A stretch of 64,000 bases of DNA from Straminergon stramineum (Eukaryota; Streptophyta; Bryopsida; Hypnales; Calliergonaceae): the NCBI GenBank assembly GCA_963920665.1, contig OY987271.1:8249350-8313349 (forward strand), read 5' to 3'. Positions 12,736 to 23,211 of this stretch are shown here, piece after piece (within the stretch, counting starts at the first letter, position 1; each line of letters opens with the position of its first letter). The translations under genes and the position numbers were made by a program. The notes under the pieces are model-generated. The model ran no database searches and was not told where the DNA came from. It was given only the letters and a program-made list of their open reading frames with translations.

Positions 12736-13579
12736 CCCCTAAGCGCTCTGACGTCCATTTTTTAGACAATGAATAGATTGAAACTGAAGTTTCATCCTTC
12801 TCACTGCTTGGATGAAAGTTATTTTAATTTGTAGAGATACTTTATCAAGTTGTTGTCTTATCTAAGGGTTGGATTTGGTGTTACTAGAGTACATATTTTT
12901 CTAAAATTAAAAATGTGTAAGTATGTCAAGTGGTTGACCAAACCAAAATTGCATTGACTTTAGTTCAAAACTAGATTTGCCAATATGAAGTCATAGAGTT
13001 TAAGAACAAAAGAATTTCAAAAAATCACCAAGTGAAGAGAACCTCATTTCAAATCCATTCCAACAAATTTTACTCACAAAATGATAATATTTTGCTTGTA
13101 CTCGAATTTAGAAGGAATTTAGAAATTTCCCTTTCAAAATTTATAAAAAAAATATTGGTGATAGCATTGGTGAATCATACCATATGGATGGAATCTACAA
13201 TTCACAATCTACAACTTTTATTTGTATAGAAACTAGTGTGCCCTGTGCCATTGCCATAGTCAAAAGAAAAGTAAAAATAATTTTCTAATTTTCTCTTTTT
13301 TTTTAATTCAAAAAAACTTTGAAATTCAATAACTTTCACATCATAGGTCCAAACGTCATGAAACAAAGCCGTTGCACCCCTCCTTGCCAAGGGCTTTCCA
13401 ACGGTACCAAGCACCCCGCCGGGGGATGCATGGTCTCGGAGATCTCAACGTAACAAAACAAAACAAAACAAACAAACAATCTAACTTAAGGTATGGATTC
13501 CAAAATATGCTTCAAATAGCACTTTATAGTGATTTTTCTCAAATCTTCAATTTTGGAGATGAGTTTGGACGTTTAGGGG
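12736..13579. mobile_element. TTAA-flanked MITE, 844 bp
   Basis: It is flanked by TTAA at 12732-12735 and 13580-13583, with ends CCCCTAAGCGC on the left and CGTTTAGGGG on the right. The interior is similar to the partial copy at 35573-36138; both carry a block with CTGCTTGGATGAAAG and TATCAAGTTGTTG. A GC-rich insert at about 13362-13480, ending in repeated AACAAA, is absent from the second copy and may be a SINE-like insertion. Confidence 0.7.
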
Positions 13580-13583
13580 TTAA

Positions 13584-14010
13584 AGAAGAATCCAAGTAAT
13601 TTAGAAGAATGTCCTTTAAAAAGGATGAATGTCTTGGACTCATGGTACAGATCCTTCTTCTTTTGAGCTTTACTCTAGGGTGCTTTCAAGAGTGTTTTAC
13701 TCTGGTTAAGAATGTTATGTGGATTACAAATGACCAAACTTTCAAGGCTGAATTTCATTTGGGCTGTATAATGTTTCGAAATCCTCCACTACAAATACTG
13801 TTTTGACAACACCGCCAATTTTGTTAAACAAATTCAAGATATTCCACTACTTTGACACTTTTTCAGGAATGATGCGTGTCCTGAAACGTAATTCTATACA
13901 GGTCTACCCTAGTTTTCATATCACTGGTATGTGACAGGTTTTGGTTCCGGAATCACGCCAATCTAACGAAATTCATGATCAACACAGCATACAAATATAG
14001 GAAAGATTGT
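13584..14010. other. 3' flank of lipase-GTPase gene A with short repeat
   Basis: No coding sequence is seen. Positions 13826-13982 belong to a ~140-bp repeat with AATTTCGTTAAATTGGC-like inverted ends that recurs in intron 8 of the same gene and in intron 3 of gene B. This part probably includes the gene's 3' untranslated region. Confidence 0.45.
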
Positions 14011-17000
14011 TCATCGTCGGGTTGAAGACTCGGGCATTAATCTAGCAACCAAGTGATTGTGAAGCTCTTCAAAACCAAGGACCCCCATCCCCTTCAATTT
14101 GGTGAGATCTTCACGCGGAATATCAGGGTCCACACAAGCAAAATGCACTGTGTCTTTACAATCAGTGCATCCCAACTCGGTCTCCGTCTTCTGTTTTAGG
14201 TCCTTGAAGTACTCGGTTGAGAACTGCTCTTGCTTGCGAGGTGTGAAGCGCTCATCCACTTTGTTGAACACGATGGTCACCGCTGTCCGAGCTCCCAGCT
14301 TTTTCTTCATCTCCTGATACATCTGGACTTGTTCGTCCTTCACATCATACTGCCATGTAATATTTACGGAGAGATTAATACTTCCTCACAAGGCTGGTCA
14401 TTTATCAGTCACAGAGGACTCCAAAAACGTGAATTTCGTTAAATTGGCCGTATTCTACTTCTTCGGCAATTGCGGCCTGAAACGTAAGTCTATACTGGTC
14501 CTAGTATTTAGAATGTCAACTTCGTTAGATATTGTTGTATTCTATGACTTTGGCGCTCTCAAGTCGAGCGGCCAGAATGGAAATTTATACCTGACCTAGT
14601 TTTTAGAACTTCGTGTAGATTTGTGTCACAATTTCTGGCGTCGGTGTAACTCCAATATAAAGATGTTGGGGATCAATCAATTGACACCAGTGTCTACCAA
14701 TGATATCTAGCAATTAGATACTACCCTAGGCCAAATTACAATCAAATGATCCGTCAATCCGTCAATCATATGAATCCATCACTCTTCCTGTAGAGTGAAA
14801 TGCAGAGAAAAGAGTAAATAACATTCTTGATTCATGAGGCTGGCGACTTTCAGCAGTAGCTGAAGATGGAATAATTCCATCCATAATGCTATTGTTAGTA
14901 GATTAAGAACTCAAGATTACAAAGCCAACTGGTTGTGCAGAGACGCTGTATTTCCACTGGTCATGAAAAGGAGTTTCAACCCTTGTTTCATTCAGTTCAT
15001 AAAGAATTGTTATCGGCATGAACTGCTCTAGAATCTTACTTACCTCGAAATTGAGAAACAACACCGAAGAACTCGAAAGTGACGTAAATTGTTTCCACTT
15101 GTCTGCGTAAGGCCCCGCCCCGTCGCCGCCTGGGAAGTCCACCAGCCACAGGGAGTCGTTCAATTTGTACGCCCTGACAATTTTGGTGTGGGAGTCGAAA
15201 CCCGCTTCTGGTACCTGGAGATGTTCATCTAGTGGGAATTGTTTTTTCAAAACTTTCTGCACAAGGTCCAAGTATGATTTTAATAAGTAGGCAATTTTGA
15301 ATACCGGAATCTCATTGCTGATTGAGCATGCTTATTTTGTAGTGAACACCACTATAAGGAGGAGCGCATCAGATGAAATTAATGCAATTGCAAGAATAAA
15401 ATCATTGATTTCTGAAATTACCACCTTTGTAAAGGTAGACTTCCCAGCATCCTCAGCTCCAAAAATGCCCATGAAGTGCACTCCAGCCACCTCTAAGTTG
15501 TACAAGTAGCTGATATCGTACACCAATTTGATTCGTTTCAGCAGCTTCAACCTGGACTCAGGGGTAGCACCTCGAAAGAGATTCGATTTGAGATTAGGAA
15601 CAGTGCTGATGCTGGTTGAGTGAGCTTCGTTGACCATCTTTTTAAATGGAGTGCTCCTATCAACTGAAATGCACAGTTCACAGGCTTTCAGTTAATATCA
15701 ACGAAATGCTGTCAAAAGTCCTTCCGAAAGGATATACTACTAGACCCCGAAAATTTCCAACTAATGAAATAGGCACAACTCCTGTCGAAGGAGTCTCTGA
15801 GAGGACTGCAAGTGCTGTTTTTTTAAGCGATAAAGCCTCCAGGAGGACCAGGAAGCTTACTCCCTCCAATGTGAGACTGTCTACTACATACTACACGTGG
15901 CAAGAGTATACAGAGGCCATGTCAGGCCTACACAATTCCAATGCTTGGGAAAATATATGCTTTGGCATACCCATGCAGAGTGCACCCTCACACCCAATGC
16001 AAAGGAATATGAGGGGTCCTCTTGTAGGCTGCAACGCTCAAAACAACCGGTACTGCAGATTGAGTGAGTTTCTGCAAGTCGCACTCGAAACAAAAGAAGG
16101 AAACTGAATCCGCAGTTGATCATTGTTTACCTTAAGTTAAATGAATTTCGTTATTTCTTAACTCTAAGCCCTAAAACTCCCGCGATTTTCTTTAGAGAGT
16201 TAGAGTAAAATTGTCCTTGGGGAAAGTGTAAATTGTTAACCTAGTTCGATAAGCTCTTTCTCAAGGTCTTCGAGCATCGTTTCGGAATTGGTATTTGCTC
16301 CTGTTCGATCCAACTCGGACCATTTAGATGTCTCCTCAATGGCACACTTCAAGACGCCTTCGTACTCGGTGAATATCGATTCTTTCGGGCTCAATATAAG
16401 ATTCAAAGCTGAACTTAGCACCAGCAATATAGTTCCAATTGGGATCCCAGAGACCAAGTCATCTGGCAGAAATGCAGCTGCACCCATATAAATTACTGAT
16501 TCTACCAGACGCGAATGGGCAAATCTCCGGATGATTCCCAATAGTTCTGGTTCACAATACTCCACTTTGAGACTGAAAAATGGAACGCACAACAGCAGCA
16601 ATTAACCAGCTGGGCAATTAATCACCACTGATGATATTGTCAGGGGACGAATTTCCTAAGAGCTGTGAAGTAACACTGATTGCGTGAGTAGCTAGATGAA
16701 AACCAATTTGAAATACTTCAAGAAAGAGTCTGAAGACAATGCATTCCATGTAGTGAACCCTAAATCCTAAAACTTTCAAGATCACCAGTGAAAGGTACAC
16801 TTAACACTACAATGTTGTGCTCAGGCTCCAATACTTACCTGCTTTTCAAATACTTTCCAACCGAATCCAGCATGTGGTTTATTTCTTTGCAGTGATTTTC
16901 AAGACTTCTGCCAGTGAGATCAGTACCGCATCTGGTTACTTTAAGGAGCTCTGTTGATATTCTTTTCCCCTTCAATTCAGGAACACCTGCCACATTTCGC

Positions 17001-19957
17001 TTTGAGTATGGATCAAGGGATTATATGTTCATGTTTGTTAAATGTTGTGATTCTGATTGCAAATTACAAACTGCGTTACTCGGAACCCAAAACTAGGACG
17101 TGGATTTGAAGTTCTAGGTGACACAATCTGTGCCAAAATGACTGCAAAGCAAAACTTCATCCAATATTGCGAGTTTCTCATGGACGATATTTTCTCAACT
17201 GTATTACTGTAATTTTGGAACTCGTATCTCAAACCACTAAGTAATGTAAATTAAGTAGATTCATATCATTCATAAACTGTGTAAGCTGGCTTCCTTCCAA
17301 ACAGCACCTGATACCAACTTTTTTGCTAATTCTGTAAGCAGTGTAAGCCGACTCCAGATGTCGTGATTGGTTGACCTAAGTAAAATCATTAATCTCCAAA
17401 TTTCAATATTCTGCTTTCATGTAAAACGCACATCCACCTGTAGTACCAGTAAAATACTTGGAGATGAAACTTACAATGCATTATGTCGTCCAGACTATCC
17501 AATACTTTGTCCGTAGGACGAATACTCAAGGATGGAGTGGCCTTCACATTTAGTGCTTGAACAATCTTAGATATCATCCTGCTAACTCCAATGTCTTCTG
17601 TGTTATCAGGGTAATCCTGGAATCAGGGACAAGAAATAAAAACTTACCAATTTTAGAATTATCATCGTAGCTGCATCAGCCACACAAGCCTAAATAGGTC
17701 AGCATTGAAATTATTTTTTCTTCCTATAGTAGCAAGTTGTCCAAGCTCTAGCTATGTATTTGCAAGTACCTCAGGGAAGGCAAGAATCATACGGTTAGTT
17801 GCATTAGTAGCATATATTTTAGAATGAATGTATGCGAACCTCCAGTATAGGATGATGAGTCTGTCCAAAAGCTGTTTTGATGATAACATGCGACACAGCT
17901 TTTTCTAAGAAATTGATTCTCTGACTTGGAACCCTTCTATTGGGAGTATTCGGTCTGCAAAGAATAAGCTCCGCGTCAGTTTGCCCATGAATCCTCCAAT
18001 GTTGAAGTCCATTGATACTGACAGCTTCACGAAGAAACAGGAGATTTTCTCCCCTTACTCTGATGTACTCCTGAACTAAGTCAACAATGATCCATTTTGC
18101 AAATGTGACCTACAAATGCAAAATTATGTGCATGAAATTAGTATCCAACCATTTCCCCAGCAATAGCCATCCCAACGTCACGCACGTAACCGTTAGTACT
18201 TACTACAGTTGAGTGATTGAATTGATTGAGCCCATATTCACAAGGCTTGGGCATGGATACCTTCCAAGAAAATTGCCAATTAAGTTCCCACTTTTGCATG
18301 ATACTGTAATGCTCAATAAAAACCATGAAATACTGTACTGCTCACCTTCGGAGCAGGAGTCTTGACGAGTAGGTGCGGAGATTGATGGGGAATCGAGGAA
18401 ATGACCATGCCACGAGCGATTGAACCGTAGACGGCAGTTAACGTGGACTTGTAACTTCCAATGCGATGTTGCTCCAAATTCTCCTCCGTAAATTTCAAAT
18501 CTTTGTCGAGGAAGGCCTGAAGAGTCAAGTCATCTCCAAAAAATGTTTCAACCCCCCAATCCCCAGCTTCCTGGACTAGGCATATGTACTGCCCAATTGG
18601 ATGGAAGTCAGGTTTCTTCGGAACCTCTGAGGAGCTCGAATTTGAAGTGACGGAAGCAACCAGGGCATCAACCATAGGAAGTCTGTTCTGCTGCGCAGCA
18701 GTGACAAGGACCTTCCCAGCGACGACACTTGCCTCTCGTATTGCTGGATTTAAACCTGAGCCCACATCGCCACCATTTCCGAGGCCTTTAATGAAACACC
18801 CTAGAAAACCACCCATGGCCTGGAGCACACTGTCAGCTTCAACAAACGAACCTCGCAGCCCTGCTGAAATAGTGCGCCTGATGTGGTGGAGCATGAGTGG
18901 AACGGGGTCACTTTGGTTGACGAAGGTGATGAAGCGCCATCTGAGATTCTCGTTATTATTGATGATCCCGGCAGCCTTGTCATTGCAGATGTGTGGCGCT
19001 CCAAACGCAATCGAGAACAGAGAATCAGGGTATGAGTCCTGCGATCCACCGAAGGCGCTCAATGCATATGTTGGTCAGCAAAAATCTGAAAAATATTTAT
19101 CACAAATTAAATATTTGATGTAAAGTCTCCATTCACCATACATGTGAACTTTGATCCATTCTCAACATCAGTTTGGAAAACTGGCCTATCTAAACTTTTG
19201 CACATTTATTTTGCGTCGAGCTAAAAAATCAATTGCAGAAAACCAATTAAATGTCGATAGAGTAAGTATCTTCACACCTAGCGCAAATCAAAGCTCACAT
19301 GTATGGTCAATGGAGACTCCACCATACTGTATGATGACGAATAAAGACCTCACTTAACCCACCCTAACTAAAATTACAAGACATGGATCGAAGTAATACA
19401 AAATCGCAATTAAACCGATCAGGTCACCGTTATTGCTAAAGTATAACAGGTCTACGTACTCTGCTTGGAAGCTCTCCACCCTCCAGCCAGAACCGCAAAA
19501 GCACCATGTGCGCCACAGCCCCGCCCAAACTATGTCCGCAGAATATAACGCGCTTTCTGGAGACTAGCAACCCAGGCAATGGATTGAAATCCGAATGGTT
19601 CAAAGCCTTAAAGATACAGGAGCGATCGAAAAATCCCTTGTGAAAAGAACCCCCAAACTTGAACTGTTTATTCACCATGATGTCGGTAGCCACGTCATTA
19701 AGAGATTCTGTGCCTTTGAAGGCAATGAAAACATCATCACCAGAGTAGGCCACCAGAATCTTCTGTCCGTCAGGAACATCGAGGGACATGTCCACCTCGT
19801 CGAACGTTATGTGCGGAAAATGGGCCAGGGTCTTCTGGAAGAAATTCTGAGCTTCCGCATTGTCATAATACACAGCGACTGAGCAGAAGAGAGCTCGAAA
19901 GAGATCCTCCTCGCGCAAACTGTGATTCAAACCAAGGCTGATTGGAAGAGCAACCAT
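14011..19957 (-). CDS. Gene A: class-3 lipase / membrane hairpin / P-loop GTPase fusion protein (about 957 aa)
   Basis: Nine minus-strand exons: 19957-19460, 19038-18346, 18109-17840, 17616-17475, 16986-16839, 16572-16241, 15663-15425, 15256-15044 and 14349-14011. All introns are GT-AG and the frame is continuous, with phases 0,0,0,1,2,1,0,0. Residues 1-400 are a class-3 lipase domain resembling the EDS1/PAD4 type: GHSLGG at 141-146 (Ser143 nucleophile), SDPVP (Asp210), and EQHRIGSY (His357 as probable triad histidine). Residues ~597-645 form hydrophobic segments that could insert in a membrane. The C-terminus is a GTPase domain: P-loop GAEDAGKS 763-770, DFPG 814-817 (G3), NKVD 874-877 (G4). 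A lipid acyl-hydrolase joined to a nucleotide switch is inferred; substrate and location are unknown. An acceptor-like TTCTGCAG just 5' of the ATG suggests a 5' UTR intron. No stop or frameshift is seen. Confidence 0.85.
14430..14660. repeat. Short MITE-like repeat in intron 8 of gene A
   Basis: It begins AATTTCGTTAAATTGGCCGT and contains CTGAAACGTAAGTCTATACT and GGTCCTAG. Related copies lie at 13826-13982 (3' flank of A), 25640-25740 and 26337-26480 (intron 3 of gene B). The pair GTTAAATTGG and CCAATTTAAC at the two ends of the 26337 copy suggests inverted termini. The copy here looks doubled or fused. Confidence 0.5.
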
Positions 19958-20098
19958 CCTGATCGTCTGCAGAACGAACGAAAGAACAACAGATTCACTC
20001 TCTTCAATTCAACACCAGCCATTCCAACTCAAATTCACCTCTCATAACAAACAAGAACTATAAAAAAACATTAGCAAGATGACGAAGGATGAAATTAC

Positions 20099-20188
20099 CG
20101 TAGCGCTGCCGGCCCTTCCAATTCAATTCAGATCTTCGATCATCCGCTAGGCTTAAAGACACGTTGAACAACGTACGCGCGCATCTTG
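20099..20188 (-). promoter_or_regulatory. Conserved 5' block upstream of gene A
   Basis: On the minus strand this reads GATGCGCGCGTACGTTGTTC, then a CGATCTTCAGG-like block, then GAATTGGAAGGGCCGGCAG, ending about 140 bp before the gene A ATG. The same order of motifs is found on the plus strand at 22737-22905 upstream of gene B. Conservation between old paralogues suggests shared core promoter or 5' UTR sequence, perhaps a 5' UTR first exon. Confidence 0.55.
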
Positions 20189-20450
20189 TTACTGACTTTC
20201 TTTCAAGTATCGGTTCCTGGGTCAGGTTACCGATCCATCGATGCAATGATCGCGTGACTTGCTCATGGAGGGTCTGTCGTATCCCATCCTACATGGTAAG
20301 GTGGGTGACCTGCAGCTACAGTAGTATAACTGTGCGGGTGGAAGCCCTTCCAGCTAGCCTATCATCCCGCTTCTCGAGCTGGGCTTCCTATACCTCCAAA
20401 CCAGGCCAACCAACCCTGCACGGAGTGAGCGGAGCTGTGTTTACCATATA
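20189..20450 (+). repeat. Dispersed direct repeat, copy 1
   Basis: This stretch resembles 22225-22500 in the same orientation. Shared parts are GGTTACCGATCCATCGATGC versus AGTTACCGATTCATCCATGC, and ACAGTAGTATAAC followed by GCGGGTGGAAG. Both copies lie in the interval between genes A and B. Function unknown; it may be an old transposon fragment. Confidence 0.6.
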
Positions 20451-20499
20451 ACTGACTTTCGTGCAAGTAAGGTAGAAGCACCCAAATGTAAGCCATTGA

Positions 20500-21750
20500 C
20501 CGCCTGGAGGGCCCGGAACTGCAGGGGGGACTGGAAGCTCCCTGGACCCTCCAGGTGGGAATTGCATGTTTCCATTACATTTGTGTCTGGAACCGGAACT
20601 CCCTCAAAATCAGTGGACGCTAGTGAACTTCACCACAAAGTAAACAGGTTTCAATAAAAAAAGGTCCAGGGATTCTGCAAAGTGCCGACCAAAAGTCTGT
20701 CTTTTTGCGAATTTTGAACCCCTCCAGGCAATGATCAGAAAAAACCGGCAGTTAGTTCCAAGTTAGCCGGTGGATTTGGGAAAAAAACCGGTTGCATTTT
20801 GAAATTAAAGGATGCTAAACCGGGAAGAAATTTCTAGAACCGGAAATCAACCGGTGCCACCCAAAATTTGGAGGATATTTGACCGCCTCCTTAAAATATT
20901 TGGGGGATTTCAGCTGCCTTGCCCAAAAAATTATTGGCTAATACCTGGCTAATGAAGGTCTGTTGCCATTGGATATCAACCTCCGCACTTATGCTAAAGG
21001 CCCTAGTATGAAATTCTGATTACTAAAAATTGAAAAAAAATGAAAAAAAATGAGAAACCTTACCACCTCACAGCTCATAGAGTTGTGGCTTCACTGGCTT
21101 GCCACCTCGTAGCGGTGTAGGGCTCTTCCTGAAGTTGCTAGAGGAAAAACTTCAAAATCGCATGAAAACATCCCATTTGGACAGTGTCATGCAATTGGCT
21201 TTAGGAGGACTTAACAAAGACTGTGACAACATAATAAAAGAGGCCATTGACTTGTGGAATAATTCTTCTAAGTTTTACCATTTATATGCAAATCCCGTGC
21301 GATACCTTATAGGGGCAGCAAAAGAAATATTTGAAGAAAGTAAAATTCCTAAACTCTTTTGATTTCATGCAACCTTTTCATAACCATCCTCAACTCCATA
21401 TTGCATGGGTTGGGGGATCCTTGGCCTTTAAGTGGTGAAGGACTTTGTCAAGTTCAATTCTTGCTAAGGATGCCATATCAATTAGTACTTTCATTTTTAA
21501 TCTTTTTTTCTATATTTTATACAAATTTTGCAATTTAGCTGGTGCCAATTTCAATTTAGGGGAAATTCGCCGGTGAGAAATTGAAATTGGAGGAAATAAA
21601 CCAATATTTTTTGTGATTCAAAAGATGTAACCAGTGCCCAATGAAAAAAACCCGGTTCATTTTCGCGGAAGGAGGAAATCAGCTGGAGGACCTCGAAAAA
21701 TTTCCCGAACACTGCCTCTAGGCCAGGGTCCAGGCCCTCCAACCCTGCAC
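20500..21750 (+). mobile_element. hAT transposon remnant
   Basis: This is a region between the divergent genes with CAGGG-type sequence at about 20523 and CCCTG at about 21748, and a decayed transposase tail inside. Repeated ACCGG/CCGGT motifs lie on both sides of the coding fragment (20740-20860 and 21560-21700), like subterminal binding sites. I could not find a convincing 8-bp target duplication, so the ends are approximate. Confidence 0.45.
21099..21362 (+). pseudogene. hAT transposase C-terminal fragment
   Basis: The open frame contains LEEKLQNRMKTSHLDSVMQL and an EAIDLWNN segment, which match the C-terminal tail seen in many plant hAT transposases after the dimerisation region. Only about 85 codons survive and no catalytic or zinc-finger part is present. 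It lies in a diverged hAT-like remnant between genes A and B. Confidence 0.55.
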
Positions 21751-22224
21751 AGCCGAAATGCAGGGGCTGGAGGCTGGAGGTCCGACCGGAGGGGAACCCG
21801 GCGCTACGACTTCAATAGAGACCTCCTGGACCATCCGGTTCAGGAGGTCGAGGAGCCTAAGGGAGACTGGCCCTGACATTAGTTGTTCTCCCCGACTAAA
21901 AAACAAAGCAAGTGGATCCAAAGTAGACAAGTGGGGTTCCAACTTCCAAGAAGTTGTCACTTTTCCAAGAAGTGGTCAATCACCCCGCCAATCACCCACA
22001 CATGATCCAAGCTTAGCCTTTGAATGTTTCCGTGCCCACTTTGGTGTTAGTCTAGTGTCCACATTAGATGCATCTAGGAAGTTCTTTTAAAGACTTCATA
22101 GAATATTCGTACAAGCTCAGAAATATACGAAACCAATTCTATTGGTTTTGTGAACCATTTCCTAAAATATGCACATCATTTTTTTTTCTTGTACACACCT
22201 TCCATATCTAGAGATTCAAAATAA

Positions 22225-22500
22225 GTGTCGCATTTAGGTGCTGGTTAAGTTACCGATTCATCCATGCACTGAATGCTCTGACTTGTTGATCGAGGGTTGG
22301 TAGAATTTACTGATATTAGTATGAGGATTGGGTGCAATCTATTGATATTATTGGTGGGATTTATTATACTAATATATCTGATATACGTCTCTGCACCATG
22401 CTGGTTACAGTAGTATAACAGTTGCGGGTGGAAGTCATTCAGGGGTCGTGTATCCCAACCAAGTCAACCATCCCGCGTTGGGGCAGCGGGATTCAAACGA
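22225..22500 (+). repeat. Dispersed direct repeat, copy 2
   Basis: This is the second copy of the repeat at 20189-20450. It is interrupted by an AT-rich insert around 22300-22390 and continues to CCATCCCGCGTTGGGGCAGC. Together the copies bracket the hAT remnant between the two lipase-GTPase genes. Confidence 0.55.
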
Positions 22501-22736
22501 TTCCCACCACGTTGTGGGAAGGGGATGCTTGTGCTTATGGATGGCATAGATGGCTGTGTGATATGGAACTAGATGTCACTGCTTTACATGGAGCTAGATG
22601 AAGGAGTTCAGTTTAGACCTTCGGAGTGATCAGGCAGGTGCACTGGCCGGGTTTGGACGTATGCATGGGAGGACGGGCTGTGTTACAATCATGGAACTAG
22701 CGCTAGAGGCATTTCAACTGCACGGACGGACGGATT

Positions 22737-22905
22737 GATGCGCGCGTTGTTCAAAGTTTCTTTCTCAGGTCGCCGTCCGCGCGCCTAGCTACTGCGCATG
22801 CTCGTGGATACGATCGATCGATCTTCAGGTCTGAAGCTGAAGCTAGTGTTTGAAGCTGAAGGGCTGAACTGAATTGGAAGGGCCGGCAGGGTTGGGTAAT
22901 TTTGT
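22737..22905 (+). promoter_or_regulatory. Conserved 5' block upstream of gene B
   Basis: It contains GATGCGCGCGTTGTTC, GATCGATCGATCTTCAGG and GAATTGGAAGGGCCGGCAGG in the same order and relative orientation as the block upstream of gene A. It ends about 300 bp before the gene B ATG at 23212. It is probably core promoter or 5' UTR retained since the gene duplication. Confidence 0.55.
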
Positions 22906-23211
22906 CGATTGAAAAGCACGAACACACCTGTATCTTGCAACTTGGATGGGGCACCTTTTGATTATAGCAGACTCTATTGGTTTTGGCCAATTGTTGCATT
23001 GAGAGAGTTTTTGAAATCTTTTTGCTGATTAATAGATTTAGGAGGCAAGGATACAGAGGATGAGTCTTGGTTTGTAGTTTTATTTTTGATCCCGTACGTG
23101 TTTTGACTGTTGTCAGGGATATCTGGGGTAGGTATCGAATTTGGAGTTTGGACTGTTTGGGCCTTCGTTTGCGTGTGTTTTCTGTAGTGCATTTTCTTTG
23201 GATAATTATCC

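Noticed and set aside
18584..19123. 179-aa plus-strand open frame
   Set aside because: It lies antisense to exon 2 of gene A, which has splice sites and domain content.
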